A stretch of DNA of 64,000 nucleotides from Clostridium sp. Cult1 (lineage in GTDB: Bacteria > Bacillota > Clostridia > Tissierellales > Tepidimicrobiaceae). Below, one piece after another: positions 18,501-29,469 of the stretch. Each line of letters starts with the position of its first letter. The first letter of the stretch is position 1. The notes beneath the pieces were generated by a model. The model was not told the origin of the DNA. It did not search any database and worked only from the letters and a program-made list of their open reading frames with translations. Position numbers and translations under genes: made by a program. The stretch is from contig NZ_PPXW01000001.1 in assembly GCF_021655095.1 (NCBI RefSeq), forward strand, positions 72,483 to 136,482, read 5' to 3'.

Positions 18501-21500
18501 AGATAACTTCCAAGAATACCCATATAATGGAGTAGCTAATAGAACCTCACCTACTAATATAGGTTTCTATTTGCTTTCCATACTATCTAGTAGGGATATG
18601 GGTTTCATAAATACAGAAAAGATGATACATTTGATAGAATTGACTTTAGATACTATAGAGAAAATGGAAAAATGGGAAGGACATTTATATAATTGGTATG
18701 GCACTGGAACTTTAGAACCCCTAAGACCGGTTTTTGTCTCAACGGTAGATAGTGGAAATTTCATATCTTATTTAATAGTATTAAAAGAAGGGCTAAAAGA
18801 ATATATAGAGGACTTTACTGAAAAACAGAGGATAGTAGATTTAATAGATAGAATAAAAAATATAATTGACAATACTAAATTTGCTCCTCTATATGATGAG
18901 GTAAAAGATCTTTTTTATATTGGATATAATGTAAAGGAAGAGAAGGTGCTAAATTCCTATTATGATTTATTGGCATCTGAGGCTAGGATTTCATCTTATA
19001 TTGCCATATCAAGAGGTGAGGTACCTTTAAAACATTGGCAAAGGTTGGGTAAGCCCCTTATTATGGAAAATAACCGTATAAGCCTTGCTTCCTGGTCTGG
19101 AACTATGTTTGAGTACCTGATGCCTACTTTGGTATTAAAAAACTATAAAAATACTCTATTAGATGAAACTTACAAAACATCTATTAATATTCAAATAAAC
19201 TATGGAAATAAAAACAATATACCTTGGGGTATTTCAGAGTCAGGGTTTTTTGCCTTTGACAATAGACTCAATTATCAGTATAAGGCTTTTGGTGTTCCAA
19301 CTTTAGGTTTTCAAAGAGGGCTCAAGGATGAATTAGTAATATCACCATATTCTACCTTATTAGCATTAAAGTTTGAACCTGATAAAGTTTTAGAGAATAT
19401 TAAAAAGCTAAAGGAAGAAGGTTTAGAAGGAGAATATGGGTTTTTTGAGGCTGTAGATTATAGTATTAATAGACTACCTTCACATTTAGATAAAGGTATA
19501 GTTAAATCCTATATGAGCCATCACCAAGGGATGATATTTGCAGCTATAAACAATTTTATAAACAACGACATATTAATTGATAGATTTCATAGAGATTCTC
19601 AGATGAAATGTGGAGAATTTTTGCTACAAGAGAAAATTCCTTTAAATCCAATTATAACTAAGGAAAAAGAGAATTTGGAAGATATAAATATCGAGAGAAA
19701 AAGAGAAGAAAAGTTGGAAAAAAGGATATATGGGAAAGAAGATCTACAGGATATTAAATGCCATCTTCTATCCTCAAACACTTATACTTTAATGATTAAT
19801 AATAGGGGAGAAGGCTTTTCGAAAAATCAAGATATTTTTATAAATAGATGGAGAAAAGATTTTTTATCAATTCCCTATGGACAGTTTATATATATTAAGG
19901 ATGTAAAAAATAATAATTTATGGTCTACTACCTATGCACCCACATACAAAGAGCCCGACTATTATAATGTAGAATTTTCTACCTATAAGGCAAGTTTTAG
20001 GCGGAAAGATGGGGATATTGAAACTAAAATGGACATTTTTCTATTACCAGAAGAAATTGGGGAAATAAGAAATGTTAGATTAATAAATAATGGAGATGAA
20101 GAAGCTATCCTTGAGGCTATAAGCTATTTTGAAATAGTAGGGGAAAGGTTAGCTTCAGATTTAGCTCATCCTGCTTTCAATAACCTATTTATCAAAACGG
20201 AAGCCCTTGAGGAAGAAGAAGGAATTTTAGCCAATCGAAGAAAAAGAGAAGATAAAGGGGAAGACCTTTGGATTCTTCATGGAGTAAGGGCTTTCAACAA
20301 TGGGGAAGATAGTTTTCAATACGAAACAAATAGAGGAAATTTTATTGGTAGAGCCAATTCACTAGATAGTCCTAAAGGAATATTAAAAGGGCTTACCAAT
20401 ACTACTGGAGTAGTATTAGACCCCATAATGAGTATAGGAAAAAAGATAAAACTAAAACCTAAGGAGAAGATGGATATATTCTTTATTACCGCTTTGGCTA
20501 GGACCAAAGATGGAGCTAGAGATATATTGAAAAAATATAATAATAAGTCCAGTATAAAAATGGCCATAGACCTTTATAAGACTAAATCTCAAACGGAAAT
20601 GGGATATCTAAATTTAAACAGGTCCCATTCAAAATTATATGATGAGTTGCTCCCATATTTATTTTACCTAAAGGAAAATACAAAAGCTCCTTATGCGTCT
20701 ATATTAAAGCAAAATATAAAAGGAAAAGAAGGATTATGGGCCTATGGTATTTCTGGGGATAATCCGATAGTATTAGCCACTATCAAATCTATGGAAGGTA
20801 TTGGCACCTTAGTCCAGCTATTAGATGCTCATGAGTATTGGTCATATAAGGGATTAACAGTGGATTTAGTTATATTAAATGAAGAAGATAGTATCTATTA
20901 TCAACCTTTGTTTGAAAATATACGGGAAGTAGTCTATGAAAGAAGAGGTAATGTAGTTGATATTTCAGGAGGAGTGTTTATTAGAAATATAAACACTATG
21001 CCGAAAGAAGATTTAGCTTTATTTTTCAAATGGGCAACGGTAATTATTAAAACAGAAGAAGGACCAAAGATTGGTAAATTTACTACAGAGCTAAAACCTC
21101 CTAGAGAATATAATGGTAAATTAGTGGAATATCCAAAAAAGGATATAATCTTAGACTTAGACTACTACAATGGGTATGGCGGATTTTCAAAGGATGGTAG
21201 GGAATATATAATAAAAGTTTCAAAGGATGTAAATACTCCTTTACCTTGGATAAATGTATTAGCTAATAGGGATTTTGGTTCTATAATTACAGAACTAGGT
21301 AGCGGGTTTACTTGGGCTAAAAATAGTAGGGAAAACAAACTAACTCCTTGGTACAACGATCCAATACTAGAAAGGCCAGGAGAAATAATCTATTTAGTAG
21401 ATGATAATACTGGGGTAGCATGGAATATTACCTCTAAAACTACCAAGGATAATAATGATTATATAGTTGCTCATGGGACTGGATACACTAAATTTTATCA

Positions 21501-23565
21501 TCATAGTCAAGGTATAGAGCAAGAATTAACAGTTTTTGTGCCTTTAGACGATAATATTAAGATCAATTTAATAAGACTAAAAAATGATGCCAGTGAAGAC
21601 AGAAAGATTAGTTTATATTATTATATTAGACCCGTGCTAGGTGTTTCTGATGAGGAAACAGAGAGATTATTGGAAACAGAAATGAAAGATAATATATTTT
21701 TAGTTAAAAATTCAACTAATATCGAATTTAAAGATAGTACAATTTTCCTAGGTTCTTCAGAAAAGATTAAGTCTTATACAGGAGACAGAAAGGAGTTCTT
21801 AGGAATTTACCCTGATTATAAAAATCCTGAAGGAATTAAAAGAGAAGGATTATCAAATAAGGTAGGGTTTGGATATAATCCATGTGCTGTTATAAAGGTA
21901 AATATAGATATTCCAGCAAATGGAGAAAAGGAACTGACATTTTTATTAGGGGAGGAAAATGATTTAGAAAGAGGTTATAAATTAATAAATAAGTATAAAG
22001 ATATTCAAGTTTCGAAAAGGGCTCTAATAGAAGTAGAAGAATTCTGGAATAAAACCTTATCTACTATTCAGATAAAAACTCCAGATAATACTATGAACTA
22101 TATGATGAATCACTGGCTAATGTATCAAACCATTGTTTGCAGAATATGGGGCAGGGCTGGATTTTATCAAGTAGGTGGTGCTTTTGGAGCAAGAGATCAG
22201 ATGCAGGATGCAATAAATGCAATTTACCATATGCCTGATATGACTAGAAAGCAAATTCTCAGAAATTGTAAACATCAATATAGAGAAGGAGATATACAAC
22301 ACTGGTGGCACCCAATACCAAATAGTGAAGTCCATAAAGGAATTAGGAGCAAATACTCAGACGATTTATTATGGTTGCCTTTAGGAGTAGCAAAATATAT
22401 TAAGGTTACTGGAGATAAGAGTATATTGGAAGAGAAAATTCCCTTTATCGAAAGCCCTGTTTTACAGGAATGGGAAGAAGAAAGGTATGAAGTACCTACT
22501 ATATCTGAAGATATTGGTACTGTATATGAACATTGTACTAGGGCCATAGATAAATCCTTAAAATTTGGTGAAAGAGGTTTACCACTTATGGGGGGAGGAG
22601 ATTGGAACGATGGTATGAATAAAGTAGGTTATAAAGGAAAGGGAGAATCTGTATGGCTAGGATGGTTTATAGCTAGCGTGCTTAAAGATTTCATACCTAT
22701 TTGTAATATGGTAGGAGATTTTGAAAGAGCAACAAAATATAATAATATAATGGAAAAATTAAAGAATGCTCTAGAAACTAATGCGTGGGATGGAGAATGG
22801 TATAAGAGGGCTTTCTATGATGATGGCACATCTCTAGGTTCTAAGGAAAATAGCGAATGTACCATCGATTCAATAGCTCAATCCTGGTCGGTTATTTCTA
22901 CTTTAGGAAATAAAGAAAGGTCAAAAGAAGCTTTGAAATCTGTAGAAAATTATTTAATAAACGAGGAAGAAGGAATAATAGCATTACTAGCTCCTCCTTT
23001 TGACACTTCAGACCAAGAACCAGGATATATAAAATCCTATGTACCAGGAATTAGAGAAAATGGAGGTCAATATACCCATGCTGCAACTTGGGTAGTTAAA
23101 GCCTTTGCCATGTTAGGAGAAGGAGACAAGGCTTATAAATTATTTAGCTCAATCAACCCAATAAATCATTCTAGAACCCCAATAGAAGCAAATAAGTACA
23201 AAGTTGAACCTTATGTTATAGCAGCAGATGTATATACAAACCCTCAACATATGGGAAGAGGAGGTTGGACTTGGTATACAGGTTCCTCTGGTTGGATGTA
23301 TATAGTAGGTTTAGAGGATATATTAGGATTCAGAGTAGAGGAAGATAAGTTATATATAGACCCGTGCATACCTAAAGATTGGGAAGGTTTTAGTATAGTA
23401 TATAGGTTTAAAAATACGAAATACAATATAGAAGTAAAAAATCCAAACAGGGTCAATAAGGGCATTAAGCATTTGATAGCAAATGGAGTTTCTATAGACA
23501 ATAAGTATATTGAATTAATAGATGATGGGTTGGAGCATAATATAGTAGTAGAGATGGGAAATTAG
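15553..23565 (+). CDS. Cyclic beta-1,2-glucan synthase (NdvB/ChvB/Cgs-like)
   Basis: A 2670-residue membrane enzyme, close to the usual 2800. It has an N-terminal region (1-370), a membrane pair (about 375-435), a GT84 glycosyltransferase domain (about 455-760) with DADTQLP at 589-595, SHDLLEGSLIRVG and QHRWVRGDW from 735, further membrane helices (about 770-820 and 905-950), a glucoamylase-like domain (about 990-1320), and C-terminal GH94-like modules with IWGRAGFYQVGGAFGARDQ and GGGDWNDGMN (D2350/D2353). The known family polymerises glucose from UDP-glucose on the protein, then phosphorolyses and cyclises the chain. The ATG at 15553 follows GGAAGGG; a TTG lies 18 bases earlier. It forms a two-gene operon with the nucleotidyltransferase fusion. 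Such enzymes are best known from Gram-negatives. Confidence 0.9.
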   Translation: MWTKYINRLSVGEEEIHTLYKIVRKSNTKRFFLNRLDQSFRKIEKAYLEFNRDISKGKSLPKGTDWLLDNFYLVELIYKELRANIKRERKIVLNTIETGKYKSYPRVYLLALELISQGAGSISEENLISFINDFQREDILSLEEIAQFSRYITLGLMEWIGNISSSLMKIYTLWQEIDNFDLSIEGNLAKIVENIHSMDSTQIERIVRKIREEKENFQFILDRINKKLDYYGRSIEEILENEYTIQSKLKISLGYCMTSLRNLSSLNWDNIFHSICIVERVLIEDPLKTYEEMDSQSKSYYRYEIQKLADRFNVQEILLSKKALEFAKEEWKKGNRDKKAHIGYYLIDKGRERLFKFFSKNNRNSSFYINTYSYYYMPIVLVSLLLTVLFSIYGSKRGNIYWGILIFFITIIPTMTISINIFNYIYSKRYRPKVLPKVDYKERIPKELATFVVIPTLLPSEDRVEELVRNLEVYYLSNRLENIYFGIVGDFKDSDNKIALDDEKIIDKGLKAIKDLNDKYALEEDIFYFFHRERVYSETQDRWMGWERKRGALVELNNLLLGDEDTSFNVISGDITKLQEKIKYIITLDADTQLPIEGAKKLIGTISHPLNKAIIDKDKNIVKEGYGIIQPRILVDIESSNKSLFTRIFAGAGGIDPYSTAVSDIYQDLFGEAIFTGKGIYDLEVFQKCINDVIPENAILSHDLLEGSLIRVGLATDIELIDGYPEKYSSYIMRQHRWVRGDWQLIRWLFGKYGESISSLSKWKILDNLRRSLLPISLLMTIFLGLIFFPGNIFAWIGLALTVLLLPIIIMAIEVLLYRKSKIQKMKLNGNIIYGYKTHLYQGLLTFMFLPHEGLMMVDAIVRTLYRVLVSKKNLLEWTTAFDMERKLGNSITCYFNLMRGNFLISLALVILTYIFNTPNVLIGLIVGLLWSLGPMVAYEVSKEEVETTEKRQEDLELLKEIGEKTWKFYENFVDGKNNYLPPDNFQEYPYNGVANRTSPTNIGFYLLSILSSRDMGFINTEKMIHLIELTLDTIEKMEKWEGHLYNWYGTGTLEPLRPVFVSTVDSGNFISYLIVLKEGLKEYIEDFTEKQRIVDLIDRIKNIIDNTKFAPLYDEVKDLFYIGYNVKEEKVLNSYYDLLASEARISSYIAISRGEVPLKHWQRLGKPLIMENNRISLASWSGTMFEYLMPTLVLKNYKNTLLDETYKTSINIQINYGNKNNIPWGISESGFFAFDNRLNYQYKAFGVPTLGFQRGLKDELVISPYSTLLALKFEPDKVLENIKKLKEEGLEGEYGFFEAVDYSINRLPSHLDKGIVKSYMSHHQGMIFAAINNFINNDILIDRFHRDSQMKCGEFLLQEKIPLNPIITKEKENLEDINIERKREEKLEKRIYGKEDLQDIKCHLLSSNTYTLMINNRGEGFSKNQDIFINRWRKDFLSIPYGQFIYIKDVKNNNLWSTTYAPTYKEPDYYNVEFSTYKASFRRKDGDIETKMDIFLLPEEIGEIRNVRLINNGDEEAILEAISYFEIVGERLASDLAHPAFNNLFIKTEALEEEEGILANRRKREDKGEDLWILHGVRAFNNGEDSFQYETNRGNFIGRANSLDSPKGILKGLTNTTGVVLDPIMSIGKKIKLKPKEKMDIFFITALARTKDGARDILKKYNNKSSIKMAIDLYKTKSQTEMGYLNLNRSHSKLYDELLPYLFYLKENTKAPYASILKQNIKGKEGLWAYGISGDNPIVLATIKSMEGIGTLVQLLDAHEYWSYKGLTVDLVILNEEDSIYYQPLFENIREVVYERRGNVVDISGGVFIRNINTMPKEDLALFFKWATVIIKTEEGPKIGKFTTELKPPREYNGKLVEYPKKDIILDLDYYNGYGGFSKDGREYIIKVSKDVNTPLPWINVLANRDFGSIITELGSGFTWAKNSRENKLTPWYNDPILERPGEIIYLVDDNTGVAWNITSKTTKDNNDYIVAHGTGYTKFYHHSQGIEQELTVFVPLDDNIKINLIRLKNDASEDRKISLYYYIRPVLGVSDEETERLLETEMKDNIFLVKNSTNIEFKDSTIFLGSSEKIKSYTGDRKEFLGIYPDYKNPEGIKREGLSNKVGFGYNPCAVIKVNIDIPANGEKELTFLLGEENDLERGYKLINKYKDIQVSKRALIEVEEFWNKTLSTIQIKTPDNTMNYMMNHWLMYQTIVCRIWGRAGFYQVGGAFGARDQMQDAINAIYHMPDMTRKQILRNCKHQYREGDIQHWWHPIPNSEVHKGIRSKYSDDLLWLPLGVAKYIKVTGDKSILEEKIPFIESPVLQEWEEERYEVPTISEDIGTVYEHCTRAIDKSLKFGERGLPLMGGGDWNDGMNKVGYKGKGESVWLGWFIASVLKDFIPICNMVGDFERATKYNNIMEKLKNALETNAWDGEWYKRAFYDDGTSLGSKENSECTIDSIAQSWSVISTLGNKERSKEALKSVENYLINEEEGIIALLAPPFDTSDQEPGYIKSYVPGIRENGGQYTHAATWVVKAFAMLGEGDKAYKLFSSINPINHSRTPIEANKYKVEPYVIAADVYTNPQHMGRGGWTWYTGSSGWMYIVGLEDILGFRVEEDKLYIDPCIPKDWEGFSIVYRFKNTKYNIEVKNPNRVNKGIKHLIANGVSIDNKYIELIDDGLEHNIVVEMGN

Positions 23566-23591
23566 CAATTTAATATTACAAAATTGTTACA

Positions 23592-23632
23592 AATAAGTTC
23601 TCAAGACAGTGTCACTGTTTTGAGAACTTATT
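23592..23632. terminator. Bidirectional terminator
   Basis: A 20-bp near-perfect stem (AATAAGTTCTCAAGACAGTG, 23592-23611 with 23613-23632; one G-U pair), between the convergent glucan synthase and sodA genes. Confidence 0.85.
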
Positions 23633-23644
23633 CATTATAGCTTA

Positions 23645-24253
23645 TTATCTAATTTTATTAAATATCTCTGATACCTTATTCCAATCTACTATATTCCACC
23701 AAGCATCAATATAATCTGCTCTCAGGTTTTTATACTTTAGATAATATGCATGTTCCCATACATCGATGCCAAGGATTGGGAACTTTCCTTCAGAAATAGG
23801 ATTATCTTGATTTGGAGTAGATACTATTTCTAATTTTCCGTTGTTTAAAACTAACCAAGCCCAGCCACTACCGAATTGTCCTAGAGCTGCTTTCTTGAAT
23901 TCTTCTTTAAACTTATCAAATCCACCTAAATCTTCATCAATCTTATTTGCAAGTTCTCCTTCTGGTTTACCTCCACCTTCTGGAGACATTATTTGCCAGA
24001 ATAATGTATGGTTATAATGGCCACCACCATTATTCCTTACAGCAGTTCGAATTTCCTCTGGTAATTGATCTAGAGATTTCAATATCTCATCGATTGACAT
24101 TTCTTGAAATTTAGAATTCCCTTCTAAAGCTTTATTTAAATTGTCAACATAGCCCTTATGATGTTTTGAATAATGTGTTTCCATTGTTAATGCATCGATA
24201 TAAGGTTCTAAAGCCTCATAGGAATACTTTAGTTCTGGTAGTTTAAATGTCAT
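23645..24253 (-). CDS. sodA: Superoxide dismutase, Mn/Fe family
   Basis: A 202-residue Mn/Fe superoxide dismutase converting superoxide to oxygen and peroxide. The metal ligands are H27, H82, D164 and H168 (in DVWEHAYY). The [13 protein letters not shown] segment (74-86), together with a glutamine in TPNQDNP (Q149), matches the manganese-type arrangement, where the active-site Gln comes from the C-terminal domain. No signal peptide, so cytoplasmic. The ATG at 24253 has GGAGAG upstream. A near-perfect Fur box about 65 bases upstream points to iron-dependent control, as in several bacteria that make Mn-SOD when iron is low. Confidence 0.95.
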   Translation of the reverse strand: MTFKLPELKYSYEALEPYIDALTMETHYSKHHKGYVDNLNKALEGNSKFQEMSIDEILKSLDQLPEEIRTAVRNNGGGHYNHTLFWQIMSPEGGGKPEGELANKIDEDLGGFDKFKEEFKKAALGQFGSGWAWLVLNNGKLEIVSTPNQDNPISEGKFPILGIDVWEHAYYLKYKNLRADYIDAWWNIVDWNKVSEIFNKIR

Positions 24254-24317
24254 ACTATTCTCTCCTTTATCTATATAATCATTTTGTTATTATCTATTAT
24301 TATATATATCCAAATAT

Positions 24318-24336
24318 GAAAATGATAAACATTATC
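24318..24336. promoter_or_regulatory. Fur box upstream of sodA
   Basis: GAAAATGATAAACATTATC matches the 19-bp Fur consensus GATAATGATAATCATTATC at 17 positions. Its 7-1-7 core TGATAAACATTATCA (24323-24337) differs from the ideal at one base. It lies in the sodA leader/promoter region. Confidence 0.7.
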
Positions 24337-24369
24337 ATATAAAAATTAATATCAATAATAATGCTAATT

Positions 24370-24408
24370 ATAAAAGCCTCTTTCTTGAATAAAGAGAGAG
24401 GCTTTTAT
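24370..24408 (-). terminator. Terminator after the hemerythrin-like gene
   Basis: Perfect 12-bp stem ATAAAAGCCTCT (24370-24381 with 24397-24408), extended inward by CTTT/AAAG pairs. The minus-strand reading ends in a T-rich stretch. Confidence 0.75.
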
Positions 24409-24413
24409 TTATA

Positions 24414-24929
24414 CTAATATTTATTCAATTCTTCCTTTAATCGGGGAAACAAATAATTTTCTTCTAAATGGATATATTCTAATACTTTGGATTCAAACTC
24501 TTTTAAGATTTCATAGGTTCTATCATAAGTAGCGCAGCCATCTTTAGGTGCAGAATATCCTTTGGTTATTTTGTTTAAGTCTTCAAACAGATTATCAATA
24601 TTGTCTTCCTCAGATTTTAATAGGTTTTTTTCCTGGAATATTTCTTCTAGAAGTTCTTTTCTAGGTCTCCTATCGTAAATTTTAACTAACGGTAGTATAT
24701 TAATTCCTTCCTTAATCATCCTTTGAACTAAATTGATTTGTATAATATGGTAGATTCTATGAACTTTTGAAAGTTCTTTATGGTCTTTACCATGAACCTT
24801 CAATATTGTTGTGGTTAATGTGCTTATATTTTTCATTTCTTTTTGGAAATATTCATGATAAACGTTAGAAATAATATTGACTAAATTTGTTAATGATTCA
24901 TTTTGTAATTCTACTATTTTATTTTCCAT
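24414..24929 (-). CDS. Degenerate hemerythrin/RIC-like (ScdA/YtfE-type) protein
   Basis: A 171-residue helical protein whose layout follows the di-iron hemerythrin domain of RIC proteins, which repair iron-sulfur clusters after nitrosative and oxidative stress. It shows HEYFQKEM (H25), KVHGKDHKEL (H46, H50), PKDGCATYDRTYEIL and the ending YIHLEENYLFPRL (H154, E156). Several usual ligands seem lost: the HmxKEE motif reads RMIKEG (R70), and the HxHIHLEN motif keeps only its last His. It may bind a different metal or none. The N-terminal ScdA domain is absent. A GGAGGTG site precedes the ATG; an FNR/CRP-like dyad lies upstream. Confidence 0.65.
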   Translation of the reverse strand: MENKIVELQNESLTNLVNIISNVYHEYFQKEMKNISTLTTTILKVHGKDHKELSKVHRIYHIIQINLVQRMIKEGINILPLVKIYDRRPRKELLEEIFQEKNLLKSEEDNIDNLFEDLNKITKGYSAPKDGCATYDRTYEILKEFESKVLEYIHLEENYLFPRLKEELNKY

Positions 24930-24987
24930 TACGACACCTCCATAAATTTTAGTATTTCCATTTTACTAGAAAATTTGATTGGAAACC

Positions 24988-25001
24988 TTGACCTAAGTCA
25001 A
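24988..25001. promoter_or_regulatory. CRP/FNR-family-like operator
   Basis: Perfect 14-bp dyad TTGACCTAAGTCAA in the divergent region. On the minus strand a TAAAAT at 24960-24965 could be the -10 of the hemerythrin-like gene, placing the dyad centre near -41.5, the class II activator position for this regulator family. The same site would sit near -50 of the plus-strand promoter at 25010. Confidence 0.5.
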
Positions 25002-25009
25002 AAATTCCA

Positions 25010-25038
25010 TTGACAATATATTTTGGTAGAATTAAAAT
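25010..25038 (+). promoter_or_regulatory. Strong sigma-A-type promoter of the MATE gene
   Basis: Perfect TTGACA (25010-25015), 17-base spacer, TAAAAT (25033-25038). It implies a leader of about 100 bases before the MATE start, in which I see no known riboswitch. Confidence 0.75.
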
Positions 25039-25147
25039 ATATTTCGAAGCCCTAATATTTTTTATTACTATTCAAAACTGAAAATATATGATAGAATCAT
25101 AAATACTGACGCAAAAAAGATATGATAGGATGGATAGGAGGGATATG

Positions 25148-26509
25148 ATGAAGAAAATGTGGAAAGACAAGGACTTCTTTAGGGCTATGTTTGCCATAGC
25201 ATTGCCTATTACCTTACAAAATTTAATTGCATCATCTGTAAATATGTTGGATACCCTTATGATTACTAGTTTGGGAGAGGCTAGTTTAGCTGCTGTAGGT
25301 CTTGCCAATCAAGTATTCTTTTTTTATAGTGTAACCGTATTTGGTGTATCTACAGGTTCGGCAGTATTTATCGCTCAGTTTTGGGGGAAGAAGGATAAAG
25401 ATAATATAAAGAAAATACTTGGGCTATCCCTTTCCATAGCAAGTTTAATTGGAGTTATATTTACAATAGCTGCATTATTTATACCTAATCGTATTATGAT
25501 GATATTTAGCAAGGATCCTGAAGTTATCCGTCTTGGAATAGAATATCTAACTATAGTATCACTTAGTTATATTATAACAGGAATTAGTTTTTCTTATGGA
25601 GTTGCTTCTCGTAGCATTGGAGATGCTAAAATGCCTATGGTAGTAAGTTTAATATCCTTTGTTACAAATGGAATATTTAACTATTTACTAATATTTGGTA
25701 AACTTGGATTACCAGCTTTGGGAATCAGAGGGGCTGCCTATGGCACATTAATAGCTAGGGTAGTGGAATTGACCCTTATTTTATATTCTGTTTATTCAGG
25801 AAATGGACCTTTGGCAGCTAGTATAAAAGAGATGACTAACTGGAATAGAAATTTTGTTAAAAGGTATATTAGAACAGCCTATCCGGTAATAGTTAACGAA
25901 GTATTGTGGTCATTAGGCACGGTCTTATATTCTATTGCTTATGCAAAAATAGGGACAGAAGCTGCAGCTGCAGTACAAATATTAAATACGGTACAAAATC
26001 TATTCATGACTATAACTAGAGGTATGGGAAATGCTTGTACTGTAATGGTTGGAAATAAAATTGGTGCCGGTGAAGAAGAGGTTGCTGTTGAATATGCCAA
26101 TAGATTTTTAATTATATCGGTAGGATTAGGTTTGATACTAGGAATGGGGCTATACTTGACAACGGATTCAATTTTAAGTATTTTTAATAATTTGACTCCC
26201 CGTCTATATATAACTTCAAAAAAACTGTTAAATGTCTTAGCTATATTTTTCACAGTTAAGGTATTCAATGGAACCATGATAGTAGGAGTCTTGAGAGGCG
26301 GTGGAGATACTAAATTTTCTATGTTATTGGAGATGGGAGCTGTTTGGCTAGTAGGAGTACCCTTAGCTTTTTTAGGGGCTCTTGTATTCAAGCTACCCGT
26401 TTATTATGTAACTCTATTAGTATATGTAGAGGAAATAGTTAAAGCTTCAATTGGATTACCAAGGGTATTCTCAAAGAAATGGGTGACCAATATAATTCAA
26501 GATATGTAA
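25148..26509 (+). CDS. MATE-family multidrug/metabolite exporter
   Basis: A 453-residue membrane protein with about twelve hydrophobic helices in two MatE repeats (about 15-180 and 235-400). Family marks include ALPITLQNLIASSVNMLDTL in helix 1 and GVLRGGGDTKFSMLLE in repeat 2. It exports cationic compounds or metabolites by Na+ or H+ antiport; the substrate is unknown. The ATG at 25148 lies 6 bases after the GGAGG of AGGAGGG; two earlier in-frame ATGs (25130, 25145) are less well placed. It is divergent from the hemerythrin-like gene and may share its regulator. A second MATE gene is at 29470. Confidence 0.9.
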   Translation: MKKMWKDKDFFRAMFAIALPITLQNLIASSVNMLDTLMITSLGEASLAAVGLANQVFFFYSVTVFGVSTGSAVFIAQFWGKKDKDNIKKILGLSLSIASLIGVIFTIAALFIPNRIMMIFSKDPEVIRLGIEYLTIVSLSYIITGISFSYGVASRSIGDAKMPMVVSLISFVTNGIFNYLLIFGKLGLPALGIRGAAYGTLIARVVELTLILYSVYSGNGPLAASIKEMTNWNRNFVKRYIRTAYPVIVNEVLWSLGTVLYSIAYAKIGTEAAAAVQILNTVQNLFMTITRGMGNACTVMVGNKIGAGEEEVAVEYANRFLIISVGLGLILGMGLYLTTDSILSIFNNLTPRLYITSKKLLNVLAIFFTVKVFNGTMIVGVLRGGGDTKFSMLLEMGAVWLVGVPLAFLGALVFKLPVYYVTLLVYVEEIVKASIGLPRVFSKKWVTNIIQDM

Positions 26510-26513
26510 TTTT

Positions 26514-26538
26514 GAGACCTAAAATCAGGTCTCTTTTT
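26514..26538 (+). terminator. Terminator after the first MATE gene
   Basis: Stem GAGACCT/AGGTCTC (26514-26520 with 26527-26533) followed directly by TTTTT. Confidence 0.85.
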
Positions 26539-26576
26539 GTAATAAATAAGAAAGTTTGGCTTTTAAAAAACAAATT

Positions 26577-26616
26577 AAAAGGCTTCCTTATAATATTTTG
26601 AAAGAAGCCTTTTTTA
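26577..26616 (+). terminator. Second, orphan terminator
   Basis: Stem AAAAGGCTTC/GAAGCCTTTT (26577-26586 with 26604-26613) followed by a T run, 40 bases after the first terminator and without a gene between. It may act as a backup or serve leftward transcripts. Confidence 0.65.
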
Positions 26617-27023
26617 TATTATAACCTGTAAATGGATTAAGAGTTAAAAGATTAACAAAAAAATCCTATTTAACAATCTAATATTGTATATAACTTAAAC
26701 TATATTTTCATTTAATCTATTGAATTTAAAAATTCTTTATGTTATATTTATTGTGGGACAAATCGTTAATTATATGACAAATAATAGCCTTTTGGTTATA
26801 GGAAGAAAAATTTCATATTCTTTTCCCCGTATATTTGTAGGAGCAACTAATGCATTAATATATGATATTTAGTTTATAGGTATCTCAAATTGGAGATAAA
26901 TTTAGTATTTTTCTTACTATAAATTCCAATAAAGGCATTAGTCATATAAATAACTAACCTTTTATATTTACCCTAAATGATGTATAATTAAAATGATAAA
27001 ATTAAATGAGGGAGGAGTTTCTA
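26617..27023. other. Gene-free stretch upstream of nfnAB
   Basis: About 400 A+T-rich bases with no credible reading frame. A TATAAT at 26983-26988 with a poor -35 is the likely nfnA promoter. A short inverted repeat (TATCTC/GAGATA, about 26881-26898) is the only other structure noted. Confidence 0.5.
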
Positions 27024-29304
<2,281 letters not shown>

Positions 29305-29323
29305 GTAAATATTTATATCGCAT

Positions 29324-29365
29324 AAAAAGCTGCAAACTGTTTAGCTGAATAGTTTGTAGCTTTTT
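29324..29365 (+). terminator. Terminator after nfnAB
   Basis: 15-bp stem AAAAAGCTGCAAACT (29324-29338 with 29351-29365, one G-U pair), ending in TTTTT. Confidence 0.85.
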
Positions 29366-29402
29366 ATTTATTTAAAAGTTTGTATTTGAGATACTAGTAG
29401 GT

Positions 29403-29430
29403 TTGATTTATGTTAAATTTATGCTATAAT
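29403..29430 (+). promoter_or_regulatory. Sigma-A-type promoter of the second MATE gene
   Basis: TTGATT (29403-29408), 16-base spacer, perfect TATAAT (29425-29430), 40 bases before the start codon. Confidence 0.7.
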
Positions 29431-29469
29431 ATTTAGGGTGTCGAAATTATTTACAAGAGGTGGTTATTT

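Noticed and set aside
25039-25147. Riboswitch in the MATE leader (for example guanidine or NMT1 type)
   Set aside because: The 100-base leader is A+T-rich and has no convincing stem or known aptamer motif.
25939-26391. Long minus-strand frame (150 codons) inside the first MATE gene
   Set aside because: Low-complexity shadow of a clear membrane protein gene; no ribosome binding site.
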